This document shows, piece by piece, positions 47,523-60,515 of a stretch of 64,000 nt of DNA. A program made the position numbers and the translations under genes. Below the pieces are notes generated by a model. That model did not search any database and was not told the origin of the DNA. It saw only the letters and a program-made list of their open reading frames with translations. Position 1 is the first letter of the stretch. Every line of letters begins with the position of its first letter. Origin of the DNA: Cinnamomum chago. Lineage: Eukaryota > Streptophyta > Magnoliopsida > Laurales > Lauraceae. The stretch covers positions 91,085,501 to 91,149,500 of the forward strand of contig CP142452.1 in the NCBI GenBank assembly GCA_038049695.1. The letters run 5' to 3'.

Positions 47523-50500
47523 GTTACCAGCAGCCGGAGTGATGCACACAAGTCCAGTGATCATGCCTTGCACCGCACCGATGACTGAAGGTTTTCCAAA
47601 GAAGAGGAGATCGAGAAGAAGCCACATGACCAAGCTAGTAGCTGTACAGAGGTGCGTGTTTAGGACGGCCAGGGATGCATCCACACTTACCACATACGGG
47701 TCCCCACCATTGAAGCCTGTCCAACCCATCCAAAGCAGCCCTGCCCCAGCAAGCATTAGAATTATGTTGTTCGGTGGGAACCTTTCTCTATCCTTGGTCA
47801 GCCGCGGACCTACCTGCAACATTGAATTTTAAGCTACATGAACATTAATGCAACATGCAATCCTTTTATGTAACTCTATATATCAATCAAACCAAAAGTA
47901 AGGCACCAACTCAAATCCTTATATAATCAAAATATAAAACAGCCCTGAGTATGTACTATTAATAGGGTTTCATATAAGAAATTATGTTAATGATGTGGTG
48001 TATGTTTTCCTGTTGATTGAACCTTTCATCTTCTATGCATCGAAGTCCACTGCCCCCTACCAAAAAATTTATGTGATACAGAAAGCAAGACACGGTAAGT
48101 TTAAATGTTTATAATGCATGCATTTGTTTTTACTTTTTAATATCAAGGATGACAGTGAGTTTCAATGACTATCAAAATTGATAGAAAACCAAAAGGACAA
48201 AAGTTTAAAATTAAGATGTCAAGGTTGCAATTGGGATGTTCGACACCGGCAAACCAATGTCTTTAAAACTACTATTACAGTTAAGTGCCCCATGGTCGGA
48301 ATGTTTATATACTGAAGCATGCATACATAAAAATGGCCCCAAGTATATGTTGTAACAGTCAATGGAAATTTATATAGATAGTGTTTTTCACAATAAGATA
48401 TTTACAGTTGATCCAGATTTAAATGTGGGCCTAGAGTACGTAATATTTGATTCCCATACCACTGTTGATCATGTCTAAATATCTAGGTAAATTTTGAAGA
48501 AAAAAAGAGTAGAAATGGTCAAATAGATTTGACCCACCCTGTTTCCTCTAAAGGCAAATTTCAATCCAATCCCATCCACACCCACCATTGATCACGGCTA
48601 AATTACGTAGTTAAGGAAAAAAAAAAAAAACAAAAACTGGTCAAATAATATTTTCCAGTAACAAGCATATTAAAAAATAATTCCTCTTAGAGCATGACCC
48701 TGATTTTCATAATAAGATATTATCTATTGATCAAGATCTAAATGTTAGCCTAAGAGTCTGGATCTTTTAAGAGTAAGGCTTCTAATGTTATTCAATTCAA
48801 ATACTGTAATCTTTCAGTAGAGCCTGCCTTTTAAAATTTAAGACATTAAGATGATCTTTCTTCACCAAGGCAAATTAACTTTCAATAAATATTAAAAAAG
48901 TAAAAATGGTTAAATATATATTTTTAGGACATATGACCACTAACCAGATACTTTCAAATCAATAGATAAAAAACCGAGATATCAAATTAAGGTATATCAA
49001 TATCCAATCACACACATGAAAATGGACAATAACCAAGACTATGTGGCTAGGATTGTTCAATCTCAACAATTTTCAAGACATGGGGCCCATCACCAGATGC
49101 CCACAAATCAATAGATCAAAACTATGAGGGCAGGTATAAAGATATGCATATAGAACTGACCTGAGTCAAAATTGGGGTCGATTTGGGTTTTGATACATCA
49201 TACAATAGTACGTGCAACGGAATCGGGTTTGGGATGGGATTGGGTAGCCTCGGCTTGCCTCATTATAGCCACTTTATATATTTTTAATGAGTTGATATTG
49301 TGAGTTTGAATCCCTAAAATAGTCAATAAAATTGTATGTATATATATATGTGTGTGTGTTTTATTATTATAATAATTGAAAGCCAAAATTGAAATTGGGA
49401 GTATCTGTTGAAACTACCAACAGTAATATAGTGAGATATGTTAAAGTTTGGAATTGAGAGGTCAAACTTAAAATTGAATTAGTTAAAATCAACATTTTAA
49501 TATATAAAAAACCAATTCTCATATGCTTATAGTGTAAAACATTTGGCATATCTCATAAATATGCCAAACTTTAAGTCCACTTTTTTTGTGAAATTAGCAT
49601 TTTACCAATTTCGCATTTACAGAATAAGGTTTATAACCGATACTGCTAAGAAATTGAATTAGCTCTAAGGGCCCTTTTCAGTTGATTTTCTTAAAATTCT
49701 AAGACCCGGTATTTCTATAAGTTTTTAGAGTGAAGAATTAAAGGTGACTATCCAAAATTAAGTTAACAACAAAAAATTACCCCTTTAATAGAAATCTGAA
49801 TTTAAGGGAAGATAAGAAAAATGAATAATTAATCATCACCCTTGTAATTCAAATCCTAAGAAAGTCAGGATCTCATCTAAGTCACTATCTTATATCTTAC
49901 TACATCCATCACTTCTTTAATAATCCATAAGTAGATTTTATTGACCATGAGTTTCTCAGTAATCTATCAAACAGGCCTAGCTAAGTGAGAAGCAACATAA
50001 TGTAATCACTTCCCATGTATATATTCTATGGAACAGACCAAGCTAAGTGAGAAGTAACAAAAAAAGAGATGCATGCACGTTCTTGCTAACCCAATAAGCT
50101 GCTGTAAAACCCGCAACACCAGATGACAAATGAATGACATAGCCCCCAGAATAATCTATAATTCCAGCCTTGGCAAGAAACCCATTTGGGGACCAGATAC
50201 TGAATGCACAGATGGTATATGAAAAGGTTAGCCACAGTGGGACAAACAGCATCCATGCAAAGAAATTCATCCTCCCCAGTAGAGCTCCCGCGATCAGAAT
50301 CAAGGTGATCGCCGCGAAAACAAACTGGAAGAAGACCATTGTCGCCGTGGGGAAACTCCCCGAGAAAGCCTTTTCAAGGAGATATGCTTGGTCCAATGCC
50401 ATCATAGGCTTCCCCAAGAATGGGACCATTTTATCTCCAAATGACATCCTGTAGCCCCACCCCACCCAACAGACTAGAACGCATGCAAATGCGTAGAGCA

Positions 50501-50681
50501 CCATGAACGCCGAATTGACTGCCCATTTCTTCTTCACCCCCCCGCCGTAGAGGATTATTAGGCCGGGAACACTCTGAAGGCCAACGAGCGTGGCCGCGGT
50601 GAGCTGCCATGCGTTGTCGGCTTTGTTCAGCCATTCAGGGCTGGCCTCAGTGGGGGCAAGGTTTGCTGGGAGTTGATTCAT
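46504..50681 (-). CDS. AMT2: Ammonium transporter, AMT2 type
   Basis: Three exons on the minus strand, 50091-50681, 47528-47813 and 46504-47060, join in phase to 477 residues, a normal AMT2 length. The ATG at 50679-50681 begins [20 protein letters not shown], followed by [20 protein letters not shown], which matches AMT2-clade N-termini (no signal peptide, first membrane helix at once). About 11 hydrophobic helices follow, with [31 protein letters not shown] (pore His184), NPxxx-like [27 protein letters not shown] and [18 protein letters not shown] (second pore His338). The cytosolic tail has [20 protein letters not shown]. The protein moves ammonium across the plasma membrane. Its last residues SGGP and the TGA come from the right end of a hAT MITE. 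An LYGGGVKKK segment differs from the usual LYGSIVKKK. Confidence 0.95.
47467..47520. repeat. (TG)n(AG)n compound microsatellite
   Basis: About ten TG units followed by about sixteen AG units, in the AMT2 intron directly downstream of the exon 2 donor (on the minus strand). This makes the first intron bases after GTAACAC a CT/CA repeat. Confidence 0.9.
47814..50090 (-). other. AMT2 intron 1
   Basis: A 2.3-kb AT-rich intron between the helices ending AAYW and [13 protein letters not shown] see no coding sequence or clear transposon ends in it; several similar short AT-rich phrases (e.g. CAATAAGATATT..CAGTTGATCCAGAT) recur, which hints at an old internal duplication. Confidence 0.5.
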
Positions 50682-51716
50682 GATATGCTTAATTCTACTC
50701 CTCTCGCTCAAATGTTAAGAAGCCAAGAACAAGAGCTGAACGTCTTTAGTTACAGTTTAATGTGGGATTGGATCCCTTGAACAAAGCTTATAACTGAATC
50801 TGGCTTGGTTGATACTCACGATCAGCTGTCTATGTAGTGGCGAGTCTTTTGTCATGGGTTGCAAGGGAGGTGTTTTATTTTCTGAGTCTTTGTCATAGGC
50901 AGTCCCGCCCCTTTATCTCTACTCGAATTTTGGCGGGTGTTCCAAGGCAATGGATTTTTAACGGTGATTCCTATGTCATCTTCCCATTCATCCATCCATA
51001 TTTCATGGTAAGGTGGCAATCTTTCTTGGCGGTTTTTATTACTGTCTGTTGGTTGATTTCATAAAATAAATAGATATTTCTCCCGACAGGATATATAATA
51101 TTTCAAGTAACAAGCAAAATATTCAAGTTCATCTCTTCCGAACATCTATTCAAACACGAAATATATCGGAAAAGATGCTTATAAGAGAGATGCTCTCATG
51201 TTTGGATAAGGTAACAGCGATCACATGATCTTGTCATAATAAAGTGACCTCATCTCCTGCATATATCAAGTAATTACAAGCAAAATACAACTAAAATGTT
51301 ATGAACACATGATATATGTTTTCACATCCATTTGGCCCAATTTGATGCATGTCAGCATTTATATCAGGAGGAGGAAGGCAGAGGTAAAGGTCTCATTATG
51401 GAAAGGTAGGGCAAAAAATTAAAAAAAATGGGGCCCATTGGATGTGCTCGGTATTGGACCTTGGTCCTTGATCGAGCTTAAACGCACCTGGTTACTTTTA
51501 TGTCCAATCCAGTTTGGAATTGGGTTCAAACCAATAACCACCTGGTAACTTTTAGGTGGAATCTGGTTGGGCGTTGGGACCAAGCGGACTCATTTAGAGG
51601 CCTAGCTACAAAGAAATGACAGATGTTAATTAGCCCATGTGATTGAGGCCAATAATCTGCCCCTTGGGACCGTGGCTTGTAAGTTGAGTATACTTTTTTC
51701 CTTGGATGTCTTCGGT
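50682..51716. other. Upstream region of AMT2
   Basis: Intergenic DNA between the AMT2 start and the CACTA-type element. No gene recognised. The 5' UTR and promoter of AMT2 should be in the first few hundred bases, but I cannot assign specific motifs. Confidence 0.4.
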
Positions 51717-53772
51717 CACTAAAAGAAAAACTGTTTTTAGCGGGGCCGGTGGCCGCCAGTAAAAGTGGTATTGGCCGCCAGTAAAAGATTTAGTGGCGGC
51801 CACTGTGGCCGTCGCTTAGCGACGGTATAAATAGAGTGGGTAAAAATGTTAACGGCATTTTTGTGGGCGCCACTAATTTTTACTTTTACCATTTAGCGGC
51901 GGTTAAGTGGCCACAGGTAAAGATAAAAAGCTCGTTGCTATATGCCTTGGCCGCCGGTAAAAGTAGAATCTTTTTTTAAAAAATACTGCTTTTAGCGGCG
52001 ATCAGACGGCCACCGCTAAAAGCAGTATTTTTTTTTTCAAATATTAACCACATCTAGTGCAAAAATATTTTCCAAATACACAAATACACCCAAAAAACAA
52101 GAAACAAAAGACCAAATGCACCCAATATAACCTTTCAGTTTACAATCAACTCAAAAATGCAGTGACCCTATGATCAATATTCATGCATTCAATCCCTTGT
52201 TAATTTTACTCATATTAGATCCTTCTCTACTAACTTGTTCACAAATAAAACTTCAAGACGCTTGTAAAGATGTATCTCCATGTAAGATCTTTTAAGTCAA
52301 AAAGATGAACACCTTTTTCAAGGGGAGGAGAGAAACATCAATGCATATTGGCCCACTTTCCATTATCAATCACTTTTACAGCTTTTCATACAAAACAACA
52401 CCAACCCTTTTTAGATCTTCACAGTCCAGACCCTGCATTATTGATTGAAAGACAAGCAGACAAACCTAATGAGATGAGCTGCTTGCGTTAGTTGTATTGT
52501 TGGACCTCTCCCCTGTGGAAAGAATGAAAAGCAACATTAAGTGAAATTAGAGAAGTTTTCACTAAGCAGTATTTCAAAATAATGTAAATAAGAAGCATAG
52601 TTTAACTTACTATGGGTGAAAAACAAAGTAGAGAAGTTAAACCTGCAAGTTCAGAAATAAGGAGCAAATCAGCTGCCAAAGTTTTTCATAGTATAATAAT
52701 CCAATATTCCCAACATGAGAATGAGTAATTGCATACATACAAATTGTATCTAGAGTGTGTTTGAATTTACCCCGTAACTCAAGTGGTTTGTGTATCTTGG
52801 CAGAGTAGATACCTGTTCCATTTCTGTCATTCTACCCCAAAGTATCATTAATACCAATTAACAATAATGATATTGGCCTGAATAAGTAGAAGCAATATTC
52901 TATAATTTGGTCCTTGATTTATCTAACATCCCAAATGTTCACCAAAGATTCAAATCGGTAGTTAATTTAGGTCCATCAAATGAACCCTGAGCTTACAAAG
53001 AAACAAAACCAACAGAGCCCCTCAAGGCTCAAACGTTATTGCTCTAGTGCTGACCCCAATAATGACGTTATAGCAGACGAGGGTTCTCTTTGGGAGATGA
53101 TCACAGGGTACTCCAAAAGATAACAAATTCTACATTGTAGTCCATAGCACTAAGGCAAACAAACAAATAGCCGACGCCAACGACAATGGTGTTAAGTGAC
53201 AAGATGAAATGGCTTAACCTAACAATGGAAAAGCTTCCTGAATGGTGTTAAGTTTTTGAAGTATTCTCAGATAAACCAATGATATAAGGCTTTTTTAATT
53301 GAGTATCAATGATCATCATCAATTATCCCTAGAACACCACAACATGAATAAATCCAGGAATAAAGACAGACATGGATGTTACACGTAAAATAAAATATCA
53401 AATAATACATGATATAGATACATTGCCTATTTGAACTATTTAGGTATCACAACTCAAGATGCATTTTAAGGTTCTTGGAACAGTTCTTCAAATGACTATA
53501 AACGATACATCCATATCCATCCTACAACAACAACAACAAAAAAAAAATAACAAAACTGAAACAAACGACTGGTTAAAGAAAACAAATAGAACTGCAACAG
53601 AAGATAAATTGTTTAACAAATAATAAGAAATAAACAGTTGAGCATGGCCACAGTAATTGAAAATTTCCTATCAGCTGAAGTGTCTATCGCATGACATTTA
53701 TTAAGCTTCAAGCTCTAATTTGATGCATGTAATGAGTAGTTAATTTTGCTGCAGCTCTAATGCCTAGGCTTT

Positions 53773-53945
53773 TGGGTGTATTGGTTAGCACCTTGAGATG
53801 GTATCAGAGCCAACCAACATGTCCCGGGTTCGAGTCCGCGCAAAGCAACAAAAAGAGGCCCCATGCTCGTCTAGTGTTAAAAATGTTGTAATGTGCAGAC
53901 GTGTGTAATCTGGCATATGAAATATGCCATCAATAGCCCATGTAA
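53773..53945 (+). repeat. SINE-like sequence with A and B boxes
   Basis: GGTGTATTGGTTAGCACC is box-A-like, and GGTTCGAGTCC at 53827-53837 is a perfect B box about 40 bases later. That is the layout of a tRNA-derived SINE head. The 3' end and target duplication are not clear. It lies inside the CACTA element. Confidence 0.45.
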
Positions 53946-54406
53946 CCTCACCAATCAATGCAAGTCCAAGAAGCACTTCCAGCAGCTGAGGAAAATTTTG
54001 AACTTGAATCAGTACAAAGAACTGGGTTTCTACATACTTATTCATCATTAAACTAAATAACACTTATTTCTCTGATCCCACCATGCAACAATCAATTTTA
54101 ATAGTTCATGTTCCTAAATAGTTGAATTAATGAAATTCAGGGTATTGGGAAGGTTAACACCAGTTAATAGACAAGACTGCAAGATACATCCTAAAAGAAT
54201 AACCAAAACCAGTTGATTCGCATTCCATCCTAAACTTGGATTGTGATGACATTAGAAGGGGGGAAAAGAAAGAAAGGAAAACATTTTCCATTCCATTGAG
54301 TCTCTGAATTTTTCTTTTTCTTTTCTTTCTTTTTTTTTGGGTAAGAATGCATGAAGGTTAAAATGGCAAAAGGCTATGAACTGTGTCCTTGAAACAGAGG
54401 ATTTAA

Positions 54407-54913
54407 ATGAAAATCAGTTTTGCTAAATCACTGACTGGTGTTGTCAGTCTAGCTCAGAATGCTGCCTCAGATTGGGATCTAAGATTTATCAAGGAGGAAA
54501 GGAGATTTCAGATAATTCAAAATCTAACCAATGATATTTCTAAGTCATTAAAAACAGTCAAGATGCATGATTGCTGCTCCATACAGAGTTTCCTGCCTTG
54601 GGAGGCTTTAGCTCCTAGATTTACCTGGGATTCAATGTGTGAAAATAAATACCAATCAGGCTACAACACAGCTGAAAAAGCCATTGGGAAAATATCTGCT
54701 GATGATGAAACAGCAGTAGCCAGTCATAGCCGCACCAATAATATGTACCCAGTCCTAGCCATGCTCAATGCTATACCTAGTCCAGGCTCCAGCAGCCTTG
54801 TGCAACTCAATTTTTTTCTTCACTTGCTTATTTTATTCCCAAAAGGTGCCTTGCTCCATGAGATTTATGGGGCCTTTAATGGTACCAATATTTCGAGAAA
54901 ATGGCATTTTTAA
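54407..54913 (+). CDS. Unknown 168-residue frame inside the CACTA element
   Basis: The frame starts with an ATG (MKISFAKSLTGVVSLAQN) and is open to 54913. I do not recognise any domain. The composition is ordinary for a protein (not low-complexity), with a hydrophobic stretch near residues 133-148 (LNFFLHLLILF). It could be a remnant of a captured host exon or of an element gene, or a chance frame. No splice context or relatives can be named. Confidence 0.25.
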   Translation: MKISFAKSLTGVVSLAQNAASDWDLRFIKEERRFQIIQNLTNDISKSLKTVKMHDCCSIQSFLPWEALAPRFTWDSMCENKYQSGYNTAEKAIGKISADDETAVASHSRTNNMYPVLAMLNAIPSPGSSSLVQLNFFLHLLILFPKGALLHEIYGAFNGTNISRKWHF

Positions 54914-55764
54914 AAATATCACATTCTGAAAATGTCAAGAATATCAGAAATTATTGTTTTGAAATTATGATGATGCTTAGATGAACACTGTTAAGTTGTA
55001 TCAAATCTTCTGTTCAGAGGTGTATCAAATATGTATCACGGACAGCGAGAGTAATTGTTTGGTGAACCATCATTTCACTAGCTATCAGTGGGTCAGACTC
55101 GGTTAATTGAGTACGCACTATATATGGGTGGGTGGGAGTAGGCTGTGTTAATCACTGTGGGTAACATCTCACCTTTACTAATCTAGATCCAAACTTCAAC
55201 CTGAACCATGCGATGTAACAGAGTGAGGTTGGGACAGGGACGAGGATGAATGTTTGCAGGTTAATAGACTGAATCCAACCACAACCCATTCATTAATGAG
55301 TTTAGAAGTCAATCCTAAACGCAACCTGTACCCCTTGTCTCTCAAGTCTCATCCCCAAGCAGCTCTTTTCAAAAAAAGAAATGAAAACATTTGCCAATGT
55401 CCATACAAATAGTGCTATATATAGTTAATGGACTTCACAAGAAATTGGCATTTTGGGGAGCAGATGAGCTCTGAGTAAAGGTGAACAGAGATGGGTTCAC
55501 GAATCTATGGCTAATGTAGAGATGAGAAGAACAAATAAATTCCTTTTGCTCCTTCAGCAAAGCAACCACTTTTATATCAAATCACATTACAAGCAATATC
55601 CTCTTAAAACCACACACCCACATTTGCAAGCAATAACACCATTCCTACAAATCAATTACGCAAACTCGAGGCATGGTTTCAGAACATCAGGTCATTTACA
55701 AATTACAAAATACGTTGTCCCCTCAAAATCATAAAGAAAAACACACTTCCTAGAAATCATAAAG

Positions 55765-55769
<5 letters not shown>

Positions 55770-55855
<86 letters not shown>
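55770..55855. repeat. (CT)n microsatellite, about 42 units
   Basis: A long, nearly pure CT run within the right half of the CACTA element. A shorter CTCTCT run follows near 55893. Confidence 0.95.
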
Positions 55856-55858
<3 letters not shown>

Positions 55859-57347
55859 ATCAAACACTCACTTCCAAGGAAATCATAAAGAATACTCTCT
55901 CTGTCTCTCATATATTCATCTTTCCCTCTTTAACACAAATGCCATCTCTCAACACAGACATACATCTAAAGGTCACAAAACACATTTGAGTTGGGGAAAA
56001 GTGTCGCTGAATTAATGCAAAATAGACCTTTGGAGTGAGAGCAAACTAAACCAAAACAAAAAAAAAATGCACATCTTAAGTATGCTAAATTCCAACAATG
56101 AACAGTACTATATATGTATACACAAAAAAAAAAAAAAAAAAAAAAAATTCACATATCCCATATCGAGATCTTCAAAACAAATGCAAACAAGCCTACAAAG
56201 AAATGAATACAAACCCAGAACAAAAATATGTTCAAATCAAACCCTGTTAAAACCAGAAACCCTAATTGAAGTAAAAAAAAAAATGCAGAATCACTCAAAC
56301 CACAATCAACGATTCCAACAAAATCATAAAAATGCAGATCCAACAAAATCGCTATGCATGAAAAGGAATCCTTCCAACTTAGGCCAGAAGCACAAAAACA
56401 TATCAAACGAAACGCAAATGATTTAGAGTAAGAGGTAGAGAGCTAGATCCAAGGATACCAAAGCAAAAGGATTAATGCAGGGAAACAGGTCGAGAGATTT
56501 GAGTTCTACCTTTCTCAGCTACGAACGAGGAGCAGATCCCTAAATGTTAGGGTTTTCATCTTCTTGTCTTTCTTCTTCTATTTGCTTATGGAAGAGAAGG
56601 GACTGAGAGAGATTTGGTTTGGCCACGGGAAACCAGAGAGATAAGGAAGAGAATGATCTGGTTCGGCGTCGAGCAGAGAGCTATGCGTGAGCAGGGAGAG
56701 AGCAGAGAGGGATGGCGTGAGCAGGGAGAGAGCGAGAGAGGGATCGATGAGGAAGAGAGGGATCTGTTTTGGCGTCGCCGAGACTTGAGCAGGGAGAGAG
56801 CGTGAGCAGGAGAGAGCGAGAGAGAGGGAACGATGAGTGAGAGAGGGATCGATTAAAACAGCGCACTTCATCGGCTTGTATAATTTTTAGCATTAATGCT
56901 GTCTTATACCGTCTCATTTAAGTGGCCGCCGGTGTAACTTCGACGCTAAATGTACATTTTCTTGTAGTGTGAATTTCACATGAAATATGTAAACTTTTGT
57001 GTAGTGTACTAAGTATCGTGACAAGAGAAAAGAGAAGCACATAGATTTGTGCCAAACCCAGATCCAAACTCAATCCCTACAATTCTTTATGGGCCAGGTT
57101 TAGACCCAAGTTGGGCGGGTTCTGGCCCAAGTTTGTCCATTTACCGCCCTAGGACACACCCACATTTCAATTTTAAGAGGTGTATAAAGGCACTAACTGC
57201 CCCCATCTACTTCCGTCCATTTCACTCTGTCCTTTCCTCTTTCAATTGCAAATTTTCCTCAAACTCTCATCTTTTAAAAAATGATTAAAGGTACTGGTGG
57301 GTCCAGCATTTTATTCTAATCCTTCAACAATCTTTTTGTAACACTTG

Positions 57348-57527
57348 TTTTTTTTTTTTTCCGCTATTAGAGGATTCACAACTCTTTGAGCTGGACTAAT
57401 CCCTTCTGAATCAGAAAGAAGCTGATAAACTCCCATTTAGCTCCAGTGTGGTAGTGCAGTTTCAAACCTATAATCTTATGATGCAAACTGTAGTCGTAGG
57501 CTAACTGAGCTACCCCTTGAGATTCAG
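57348..57527 (-). mobile_element. tRNA-derived SINE
   Basis: On the minus strand the head reads AAGGGGTAGCTCAGTTAGCC, a good box A, followed by GGTTTGAAACTGC as box B about 40 bases later, and it ends in a 13-base A tail (57348-57360). Flanks TAACACTTG (57339-57347) and CAACACCTG (57528-57536) match at seven of nine positions. Its tail does not match the other SINE family in this window. Confidence 0.7.
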
Positions 57528-58820
57528 CAACACCTGCTTATTATATCCGTTGTGTGCAAAACAGAAGAGTGCATCTTGCTGCTAAAGCTGTAGACTCTGC
57601 TTAGATGATGCTAATACTATGTATACACATAGCATGTATATATACATAACTAGCAAAACCCCGTGCTATGCACGGACCACAAACCACCAAATACACAGAC
57701 TAATAACTATTAAAAAAAGAACATATAAATAACAAATTCAATTGGTTGGGTATTGTTTCTCTGTCTCTCTCTTTTCTTTTCTTTTTTGAATGGTAAAAAA
57801 AAAAAAAAAGAAAAAGAGACAAAGTAACAATGTTGAGATTGGTGATAATAATGATTTCAAGCATGTATATTTCTTTTGCCCCACATTAGGATGAGATAGG
57901 TGGTAATAATGATTTAAAGCATGTATATTTCTGGGTGTGATCTCCGATTTCTGATTTTCCGTGAACAAATGGTGGAAGGATAATCATCCATTCAGCCATG
58001 TATTCAAGTTGTTTGTGATTTGGAGTAACCGAGAGGCACCCTTACTATCCATTCAGCTGATTTCACATGTTAGTTTGAATCAAGTTTCACTTGAGGGGGG
58101 CATTTTTTAGTTTGAAAAATATTTTCCTAAAAAAAATGGGGTTCTACGTCAAATTAAATTTATCTTGGATTTAAATAAAGTTGTGAATTTTTAATTGTAA
58201 CATCAATTGAAAGTTTCAAAATTTTCATCATAATTAATACAAAATGTCATCAAACTAATTCATTAGCATGGTATGTGTGGCATCAAGTGACATGGCACTT
58301 GGTCGAGGGGCCCTTTTTTCTCTTAACTACACAATATTCATCACATAATAGCAAATGTTAATATACTCTTGCAGATATGTTCACTTTCAACCTACTTATT
58401 TGATGAAAAATGGAAAGAACCAACCAAAATAACATTTCAATCCATGTCTTTAAATAAAGTTCTAAACAACACGAATTTCTAGAACCCCTAAAGACAGAAA
58501 AAATCCCCAGAACGATGACTCTAAGAAATTTCGGTAACGAACATCAAGAACAATTAACCCCCAAAATAAATAACCATTACTAATCTAATAAAATAAATGT
58601 CAAGCACAAACCTAGACCAACAAAAGAACACATAAAGCATTAAAGACCTGTATCCAAATAACGATAGACTCATGTCAAGATTCAAAGTATTGATATGATT
58701 TAGAGTGGTATAGTTTGATTATGAAACTCCACGACACCAAATTCCCAAGGCCGAAAACTCATATATTTTTTTTATTTGACAAAAGTAGTATTTTCCATCA
58801 AGCTTTCCCAAAATCATAAT

Positions 58821-60345
58821 CTATCTGATTAGAGCATTAGAGTCACATAGAATCATTCGCAGTCAATTTTCGATTAATCATGTCTATATGAGTCATATAG
58901 AATCATTGGTAGTCAGTTTCCCATTAATATTCCTCATCTTATTTGAGAGGTGTACTCATCTTATCTAGGTTAGAGTTGAAAAAATAAATTATCAATTGTA
59001 ATTTAAATGCAAGCAACAACAGATCTATCAAATTAGTAATAACATAGTAAGCAAGTTAATAACTTGGCACACATTATAAAATACTTGTAAAATAAACATA
59101 ACGACAAATAAGCAATTGCGGAATAAAATACTTTTTCGTCTTTGTTGATGTTAATATATAATTCAACATAAAAACATACAAAGTATTAAATACCTCAGTG
59201 AGAATCCTTAGGGCTTCTTCAATATACTTTTTCTTTATCAAGTTAAGCGGTGTATCCTGCGACTCATTAAGGAAAAAAGAATCAATGAAAGTGATTTCTT
59301 TGTTTTTTTTAAAAATTAAAATCCAATGGATTAGTCCAATGGGCGAGAGTCAATACTTGGAGGAGAAGGAATAAATGAAGGTTCTGATTCGTCACAGATG
59401 GGCCTCATTGAAGTTAAAAAAAAAAAAAACCTACTACGTGGGCCACTTATGGGGTCCCATCCCAACTCACTGCTCTCTTCTTGAGTTGCAACCAGACCCA
59501 ATTTGACACCCATCTAAACTGATCTCACCACTGGATTTGGGGTCTAACATTTTCTGAGAGTTGAATTTAGGAGTCACATGTCGTTTACCTCAGATCCTTT
59601 GGATCAGGCGGTGCATCCTACAACTCATTAAGGAAAAAAGAATCAATGAAAGTAATTTTTTTAATTAAAATCCAATGGATTAGTCCAATGGGTGAGAGTC
59701 AATACTTGGAGGAGTACGAATAAATAAATGTCCTGATTCGTCACATCTATCTGATTAGAGCATTAGAGTCACATAGAATCATTCGCAGCCAATTTTCCAT
59801 TAATCGTGTCTATATGAGTCATATAGAATCAATGGTAGTCAATTTCCCATTAATCCTCATCTTATTTGAGAGGTGTATTCATCTTATCTAGGTTAGACTT
59901 AAAAAAATAAATTATCAATTGTAATTTAAATGCAAGCAACAACAGATCTATCAAATTAGTAATAACATAGTAAGCAAGTTAATAACTTGGCACACATTAT
60001 AAAATACTTGTAAAATAAACATAACGACAAATAAGCAACCGCATAATCAAATACTTTTTCATCTTTGTTGATGTTAACATATAATTCAACATAAAAACAT
60101 ACAAAGTATTAAATACCTCAGTGAGAATCCTTAGAGCTTCTTTAATATACTTTTTCTTTATCAAGTTAAGCGGTGCATCCTGCGACTCATTAAGGAAAGA
60201 AGAATTAATGAAAGTGATTTTTTTTTTTTTATAATTAAAATCCAATGGATTAGTCCAATGGGTGAGAGTCAATACTTGGAGGAGTACGAATAAATAAATG
60301 TCCTGATTCATCACAGATGGGCCTCATTTAAGTTTACAAAAAAAA
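58821..60345. repeat. 926-bp tandem duplication inside Helitron B
   Basis: CTATCTGATTAGAGCATTAG starts at 58821 and again at 59747. Both copies go on with near-identical text through TTATCAAGTTAAGCGGTG.ATCC to GATGGGCCTCATT.AAGTT. A third, short piece of the same unit (GCGGTGCATCCTACAACTCA … TCGTCACA) lies at about 59606-59746. The second copy is slightly shorter. Confidence 0.85.
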
Positions 60346-60515
60346 AAAAAAAAAAACCCTACTATGTGGGCCACTTATGGGTCCCCCATTAGGAAAAGTC
60401 ATACGTTCTTATCAATACTATAGATATGAATACTTAAATTCTTGAGATGAAGGATGCAGTTATGGACGTGAAAAAATCATTCAGTAGGCTCCACCTTAAA
60501 TTGCGGTTCTCAACA

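Larger units (their letters stand above)
51717..56969. mobile_element. CACTA (En/Spm-type) element, 5.25 kb, non-autonomous
   Basis: The left end reads CACTAAAAGAAAAACTGTTT and the complement of the right end CACTACAAGAAAATGTACAT, each followed by TTAGCG. Twelve of the first 13 bases agree. Near both ends are GC-rich subterminal motifs (GGCCGCC, GCGGCGG, GCCGCCGG), including a strong hairpin at about 51986-52033. The flanking trinucleotides GGT and TGA do not match, so the expected 3-bp duplication is missing. No TNPA/TNP2-like frame is visible, only a 168-codon unknown frame at 54407. The right part holds long (CT)n and G/A-rich leader-like DNA. Confidence 0.65.

Noticed and set aside
53799-53810. 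TGGTATCAGAGC as a primer-binding site of an LTR element
   Set aside because: The same stretch lies between an A-box-like and a perfect B-box sequence, which fits a SINE head better, and no LTRs could be found on either side.
56578-56871. Ser/Leu-rich open frames at the right end of the CACTA element
   Set aside because: They come from GAGAGA/CTCTCT-rich leader-like DNA in several frames and strands at once, which is a composition effect.
57480-57527. tRNA gene (GGGTAGCTCAGTTAG head with B box)
   Set aside because: There is no acceptor-stem pairing or anticodon arm that I can fold, and the sequence continues to an A tail with flanking duplications, so it is a SINE.
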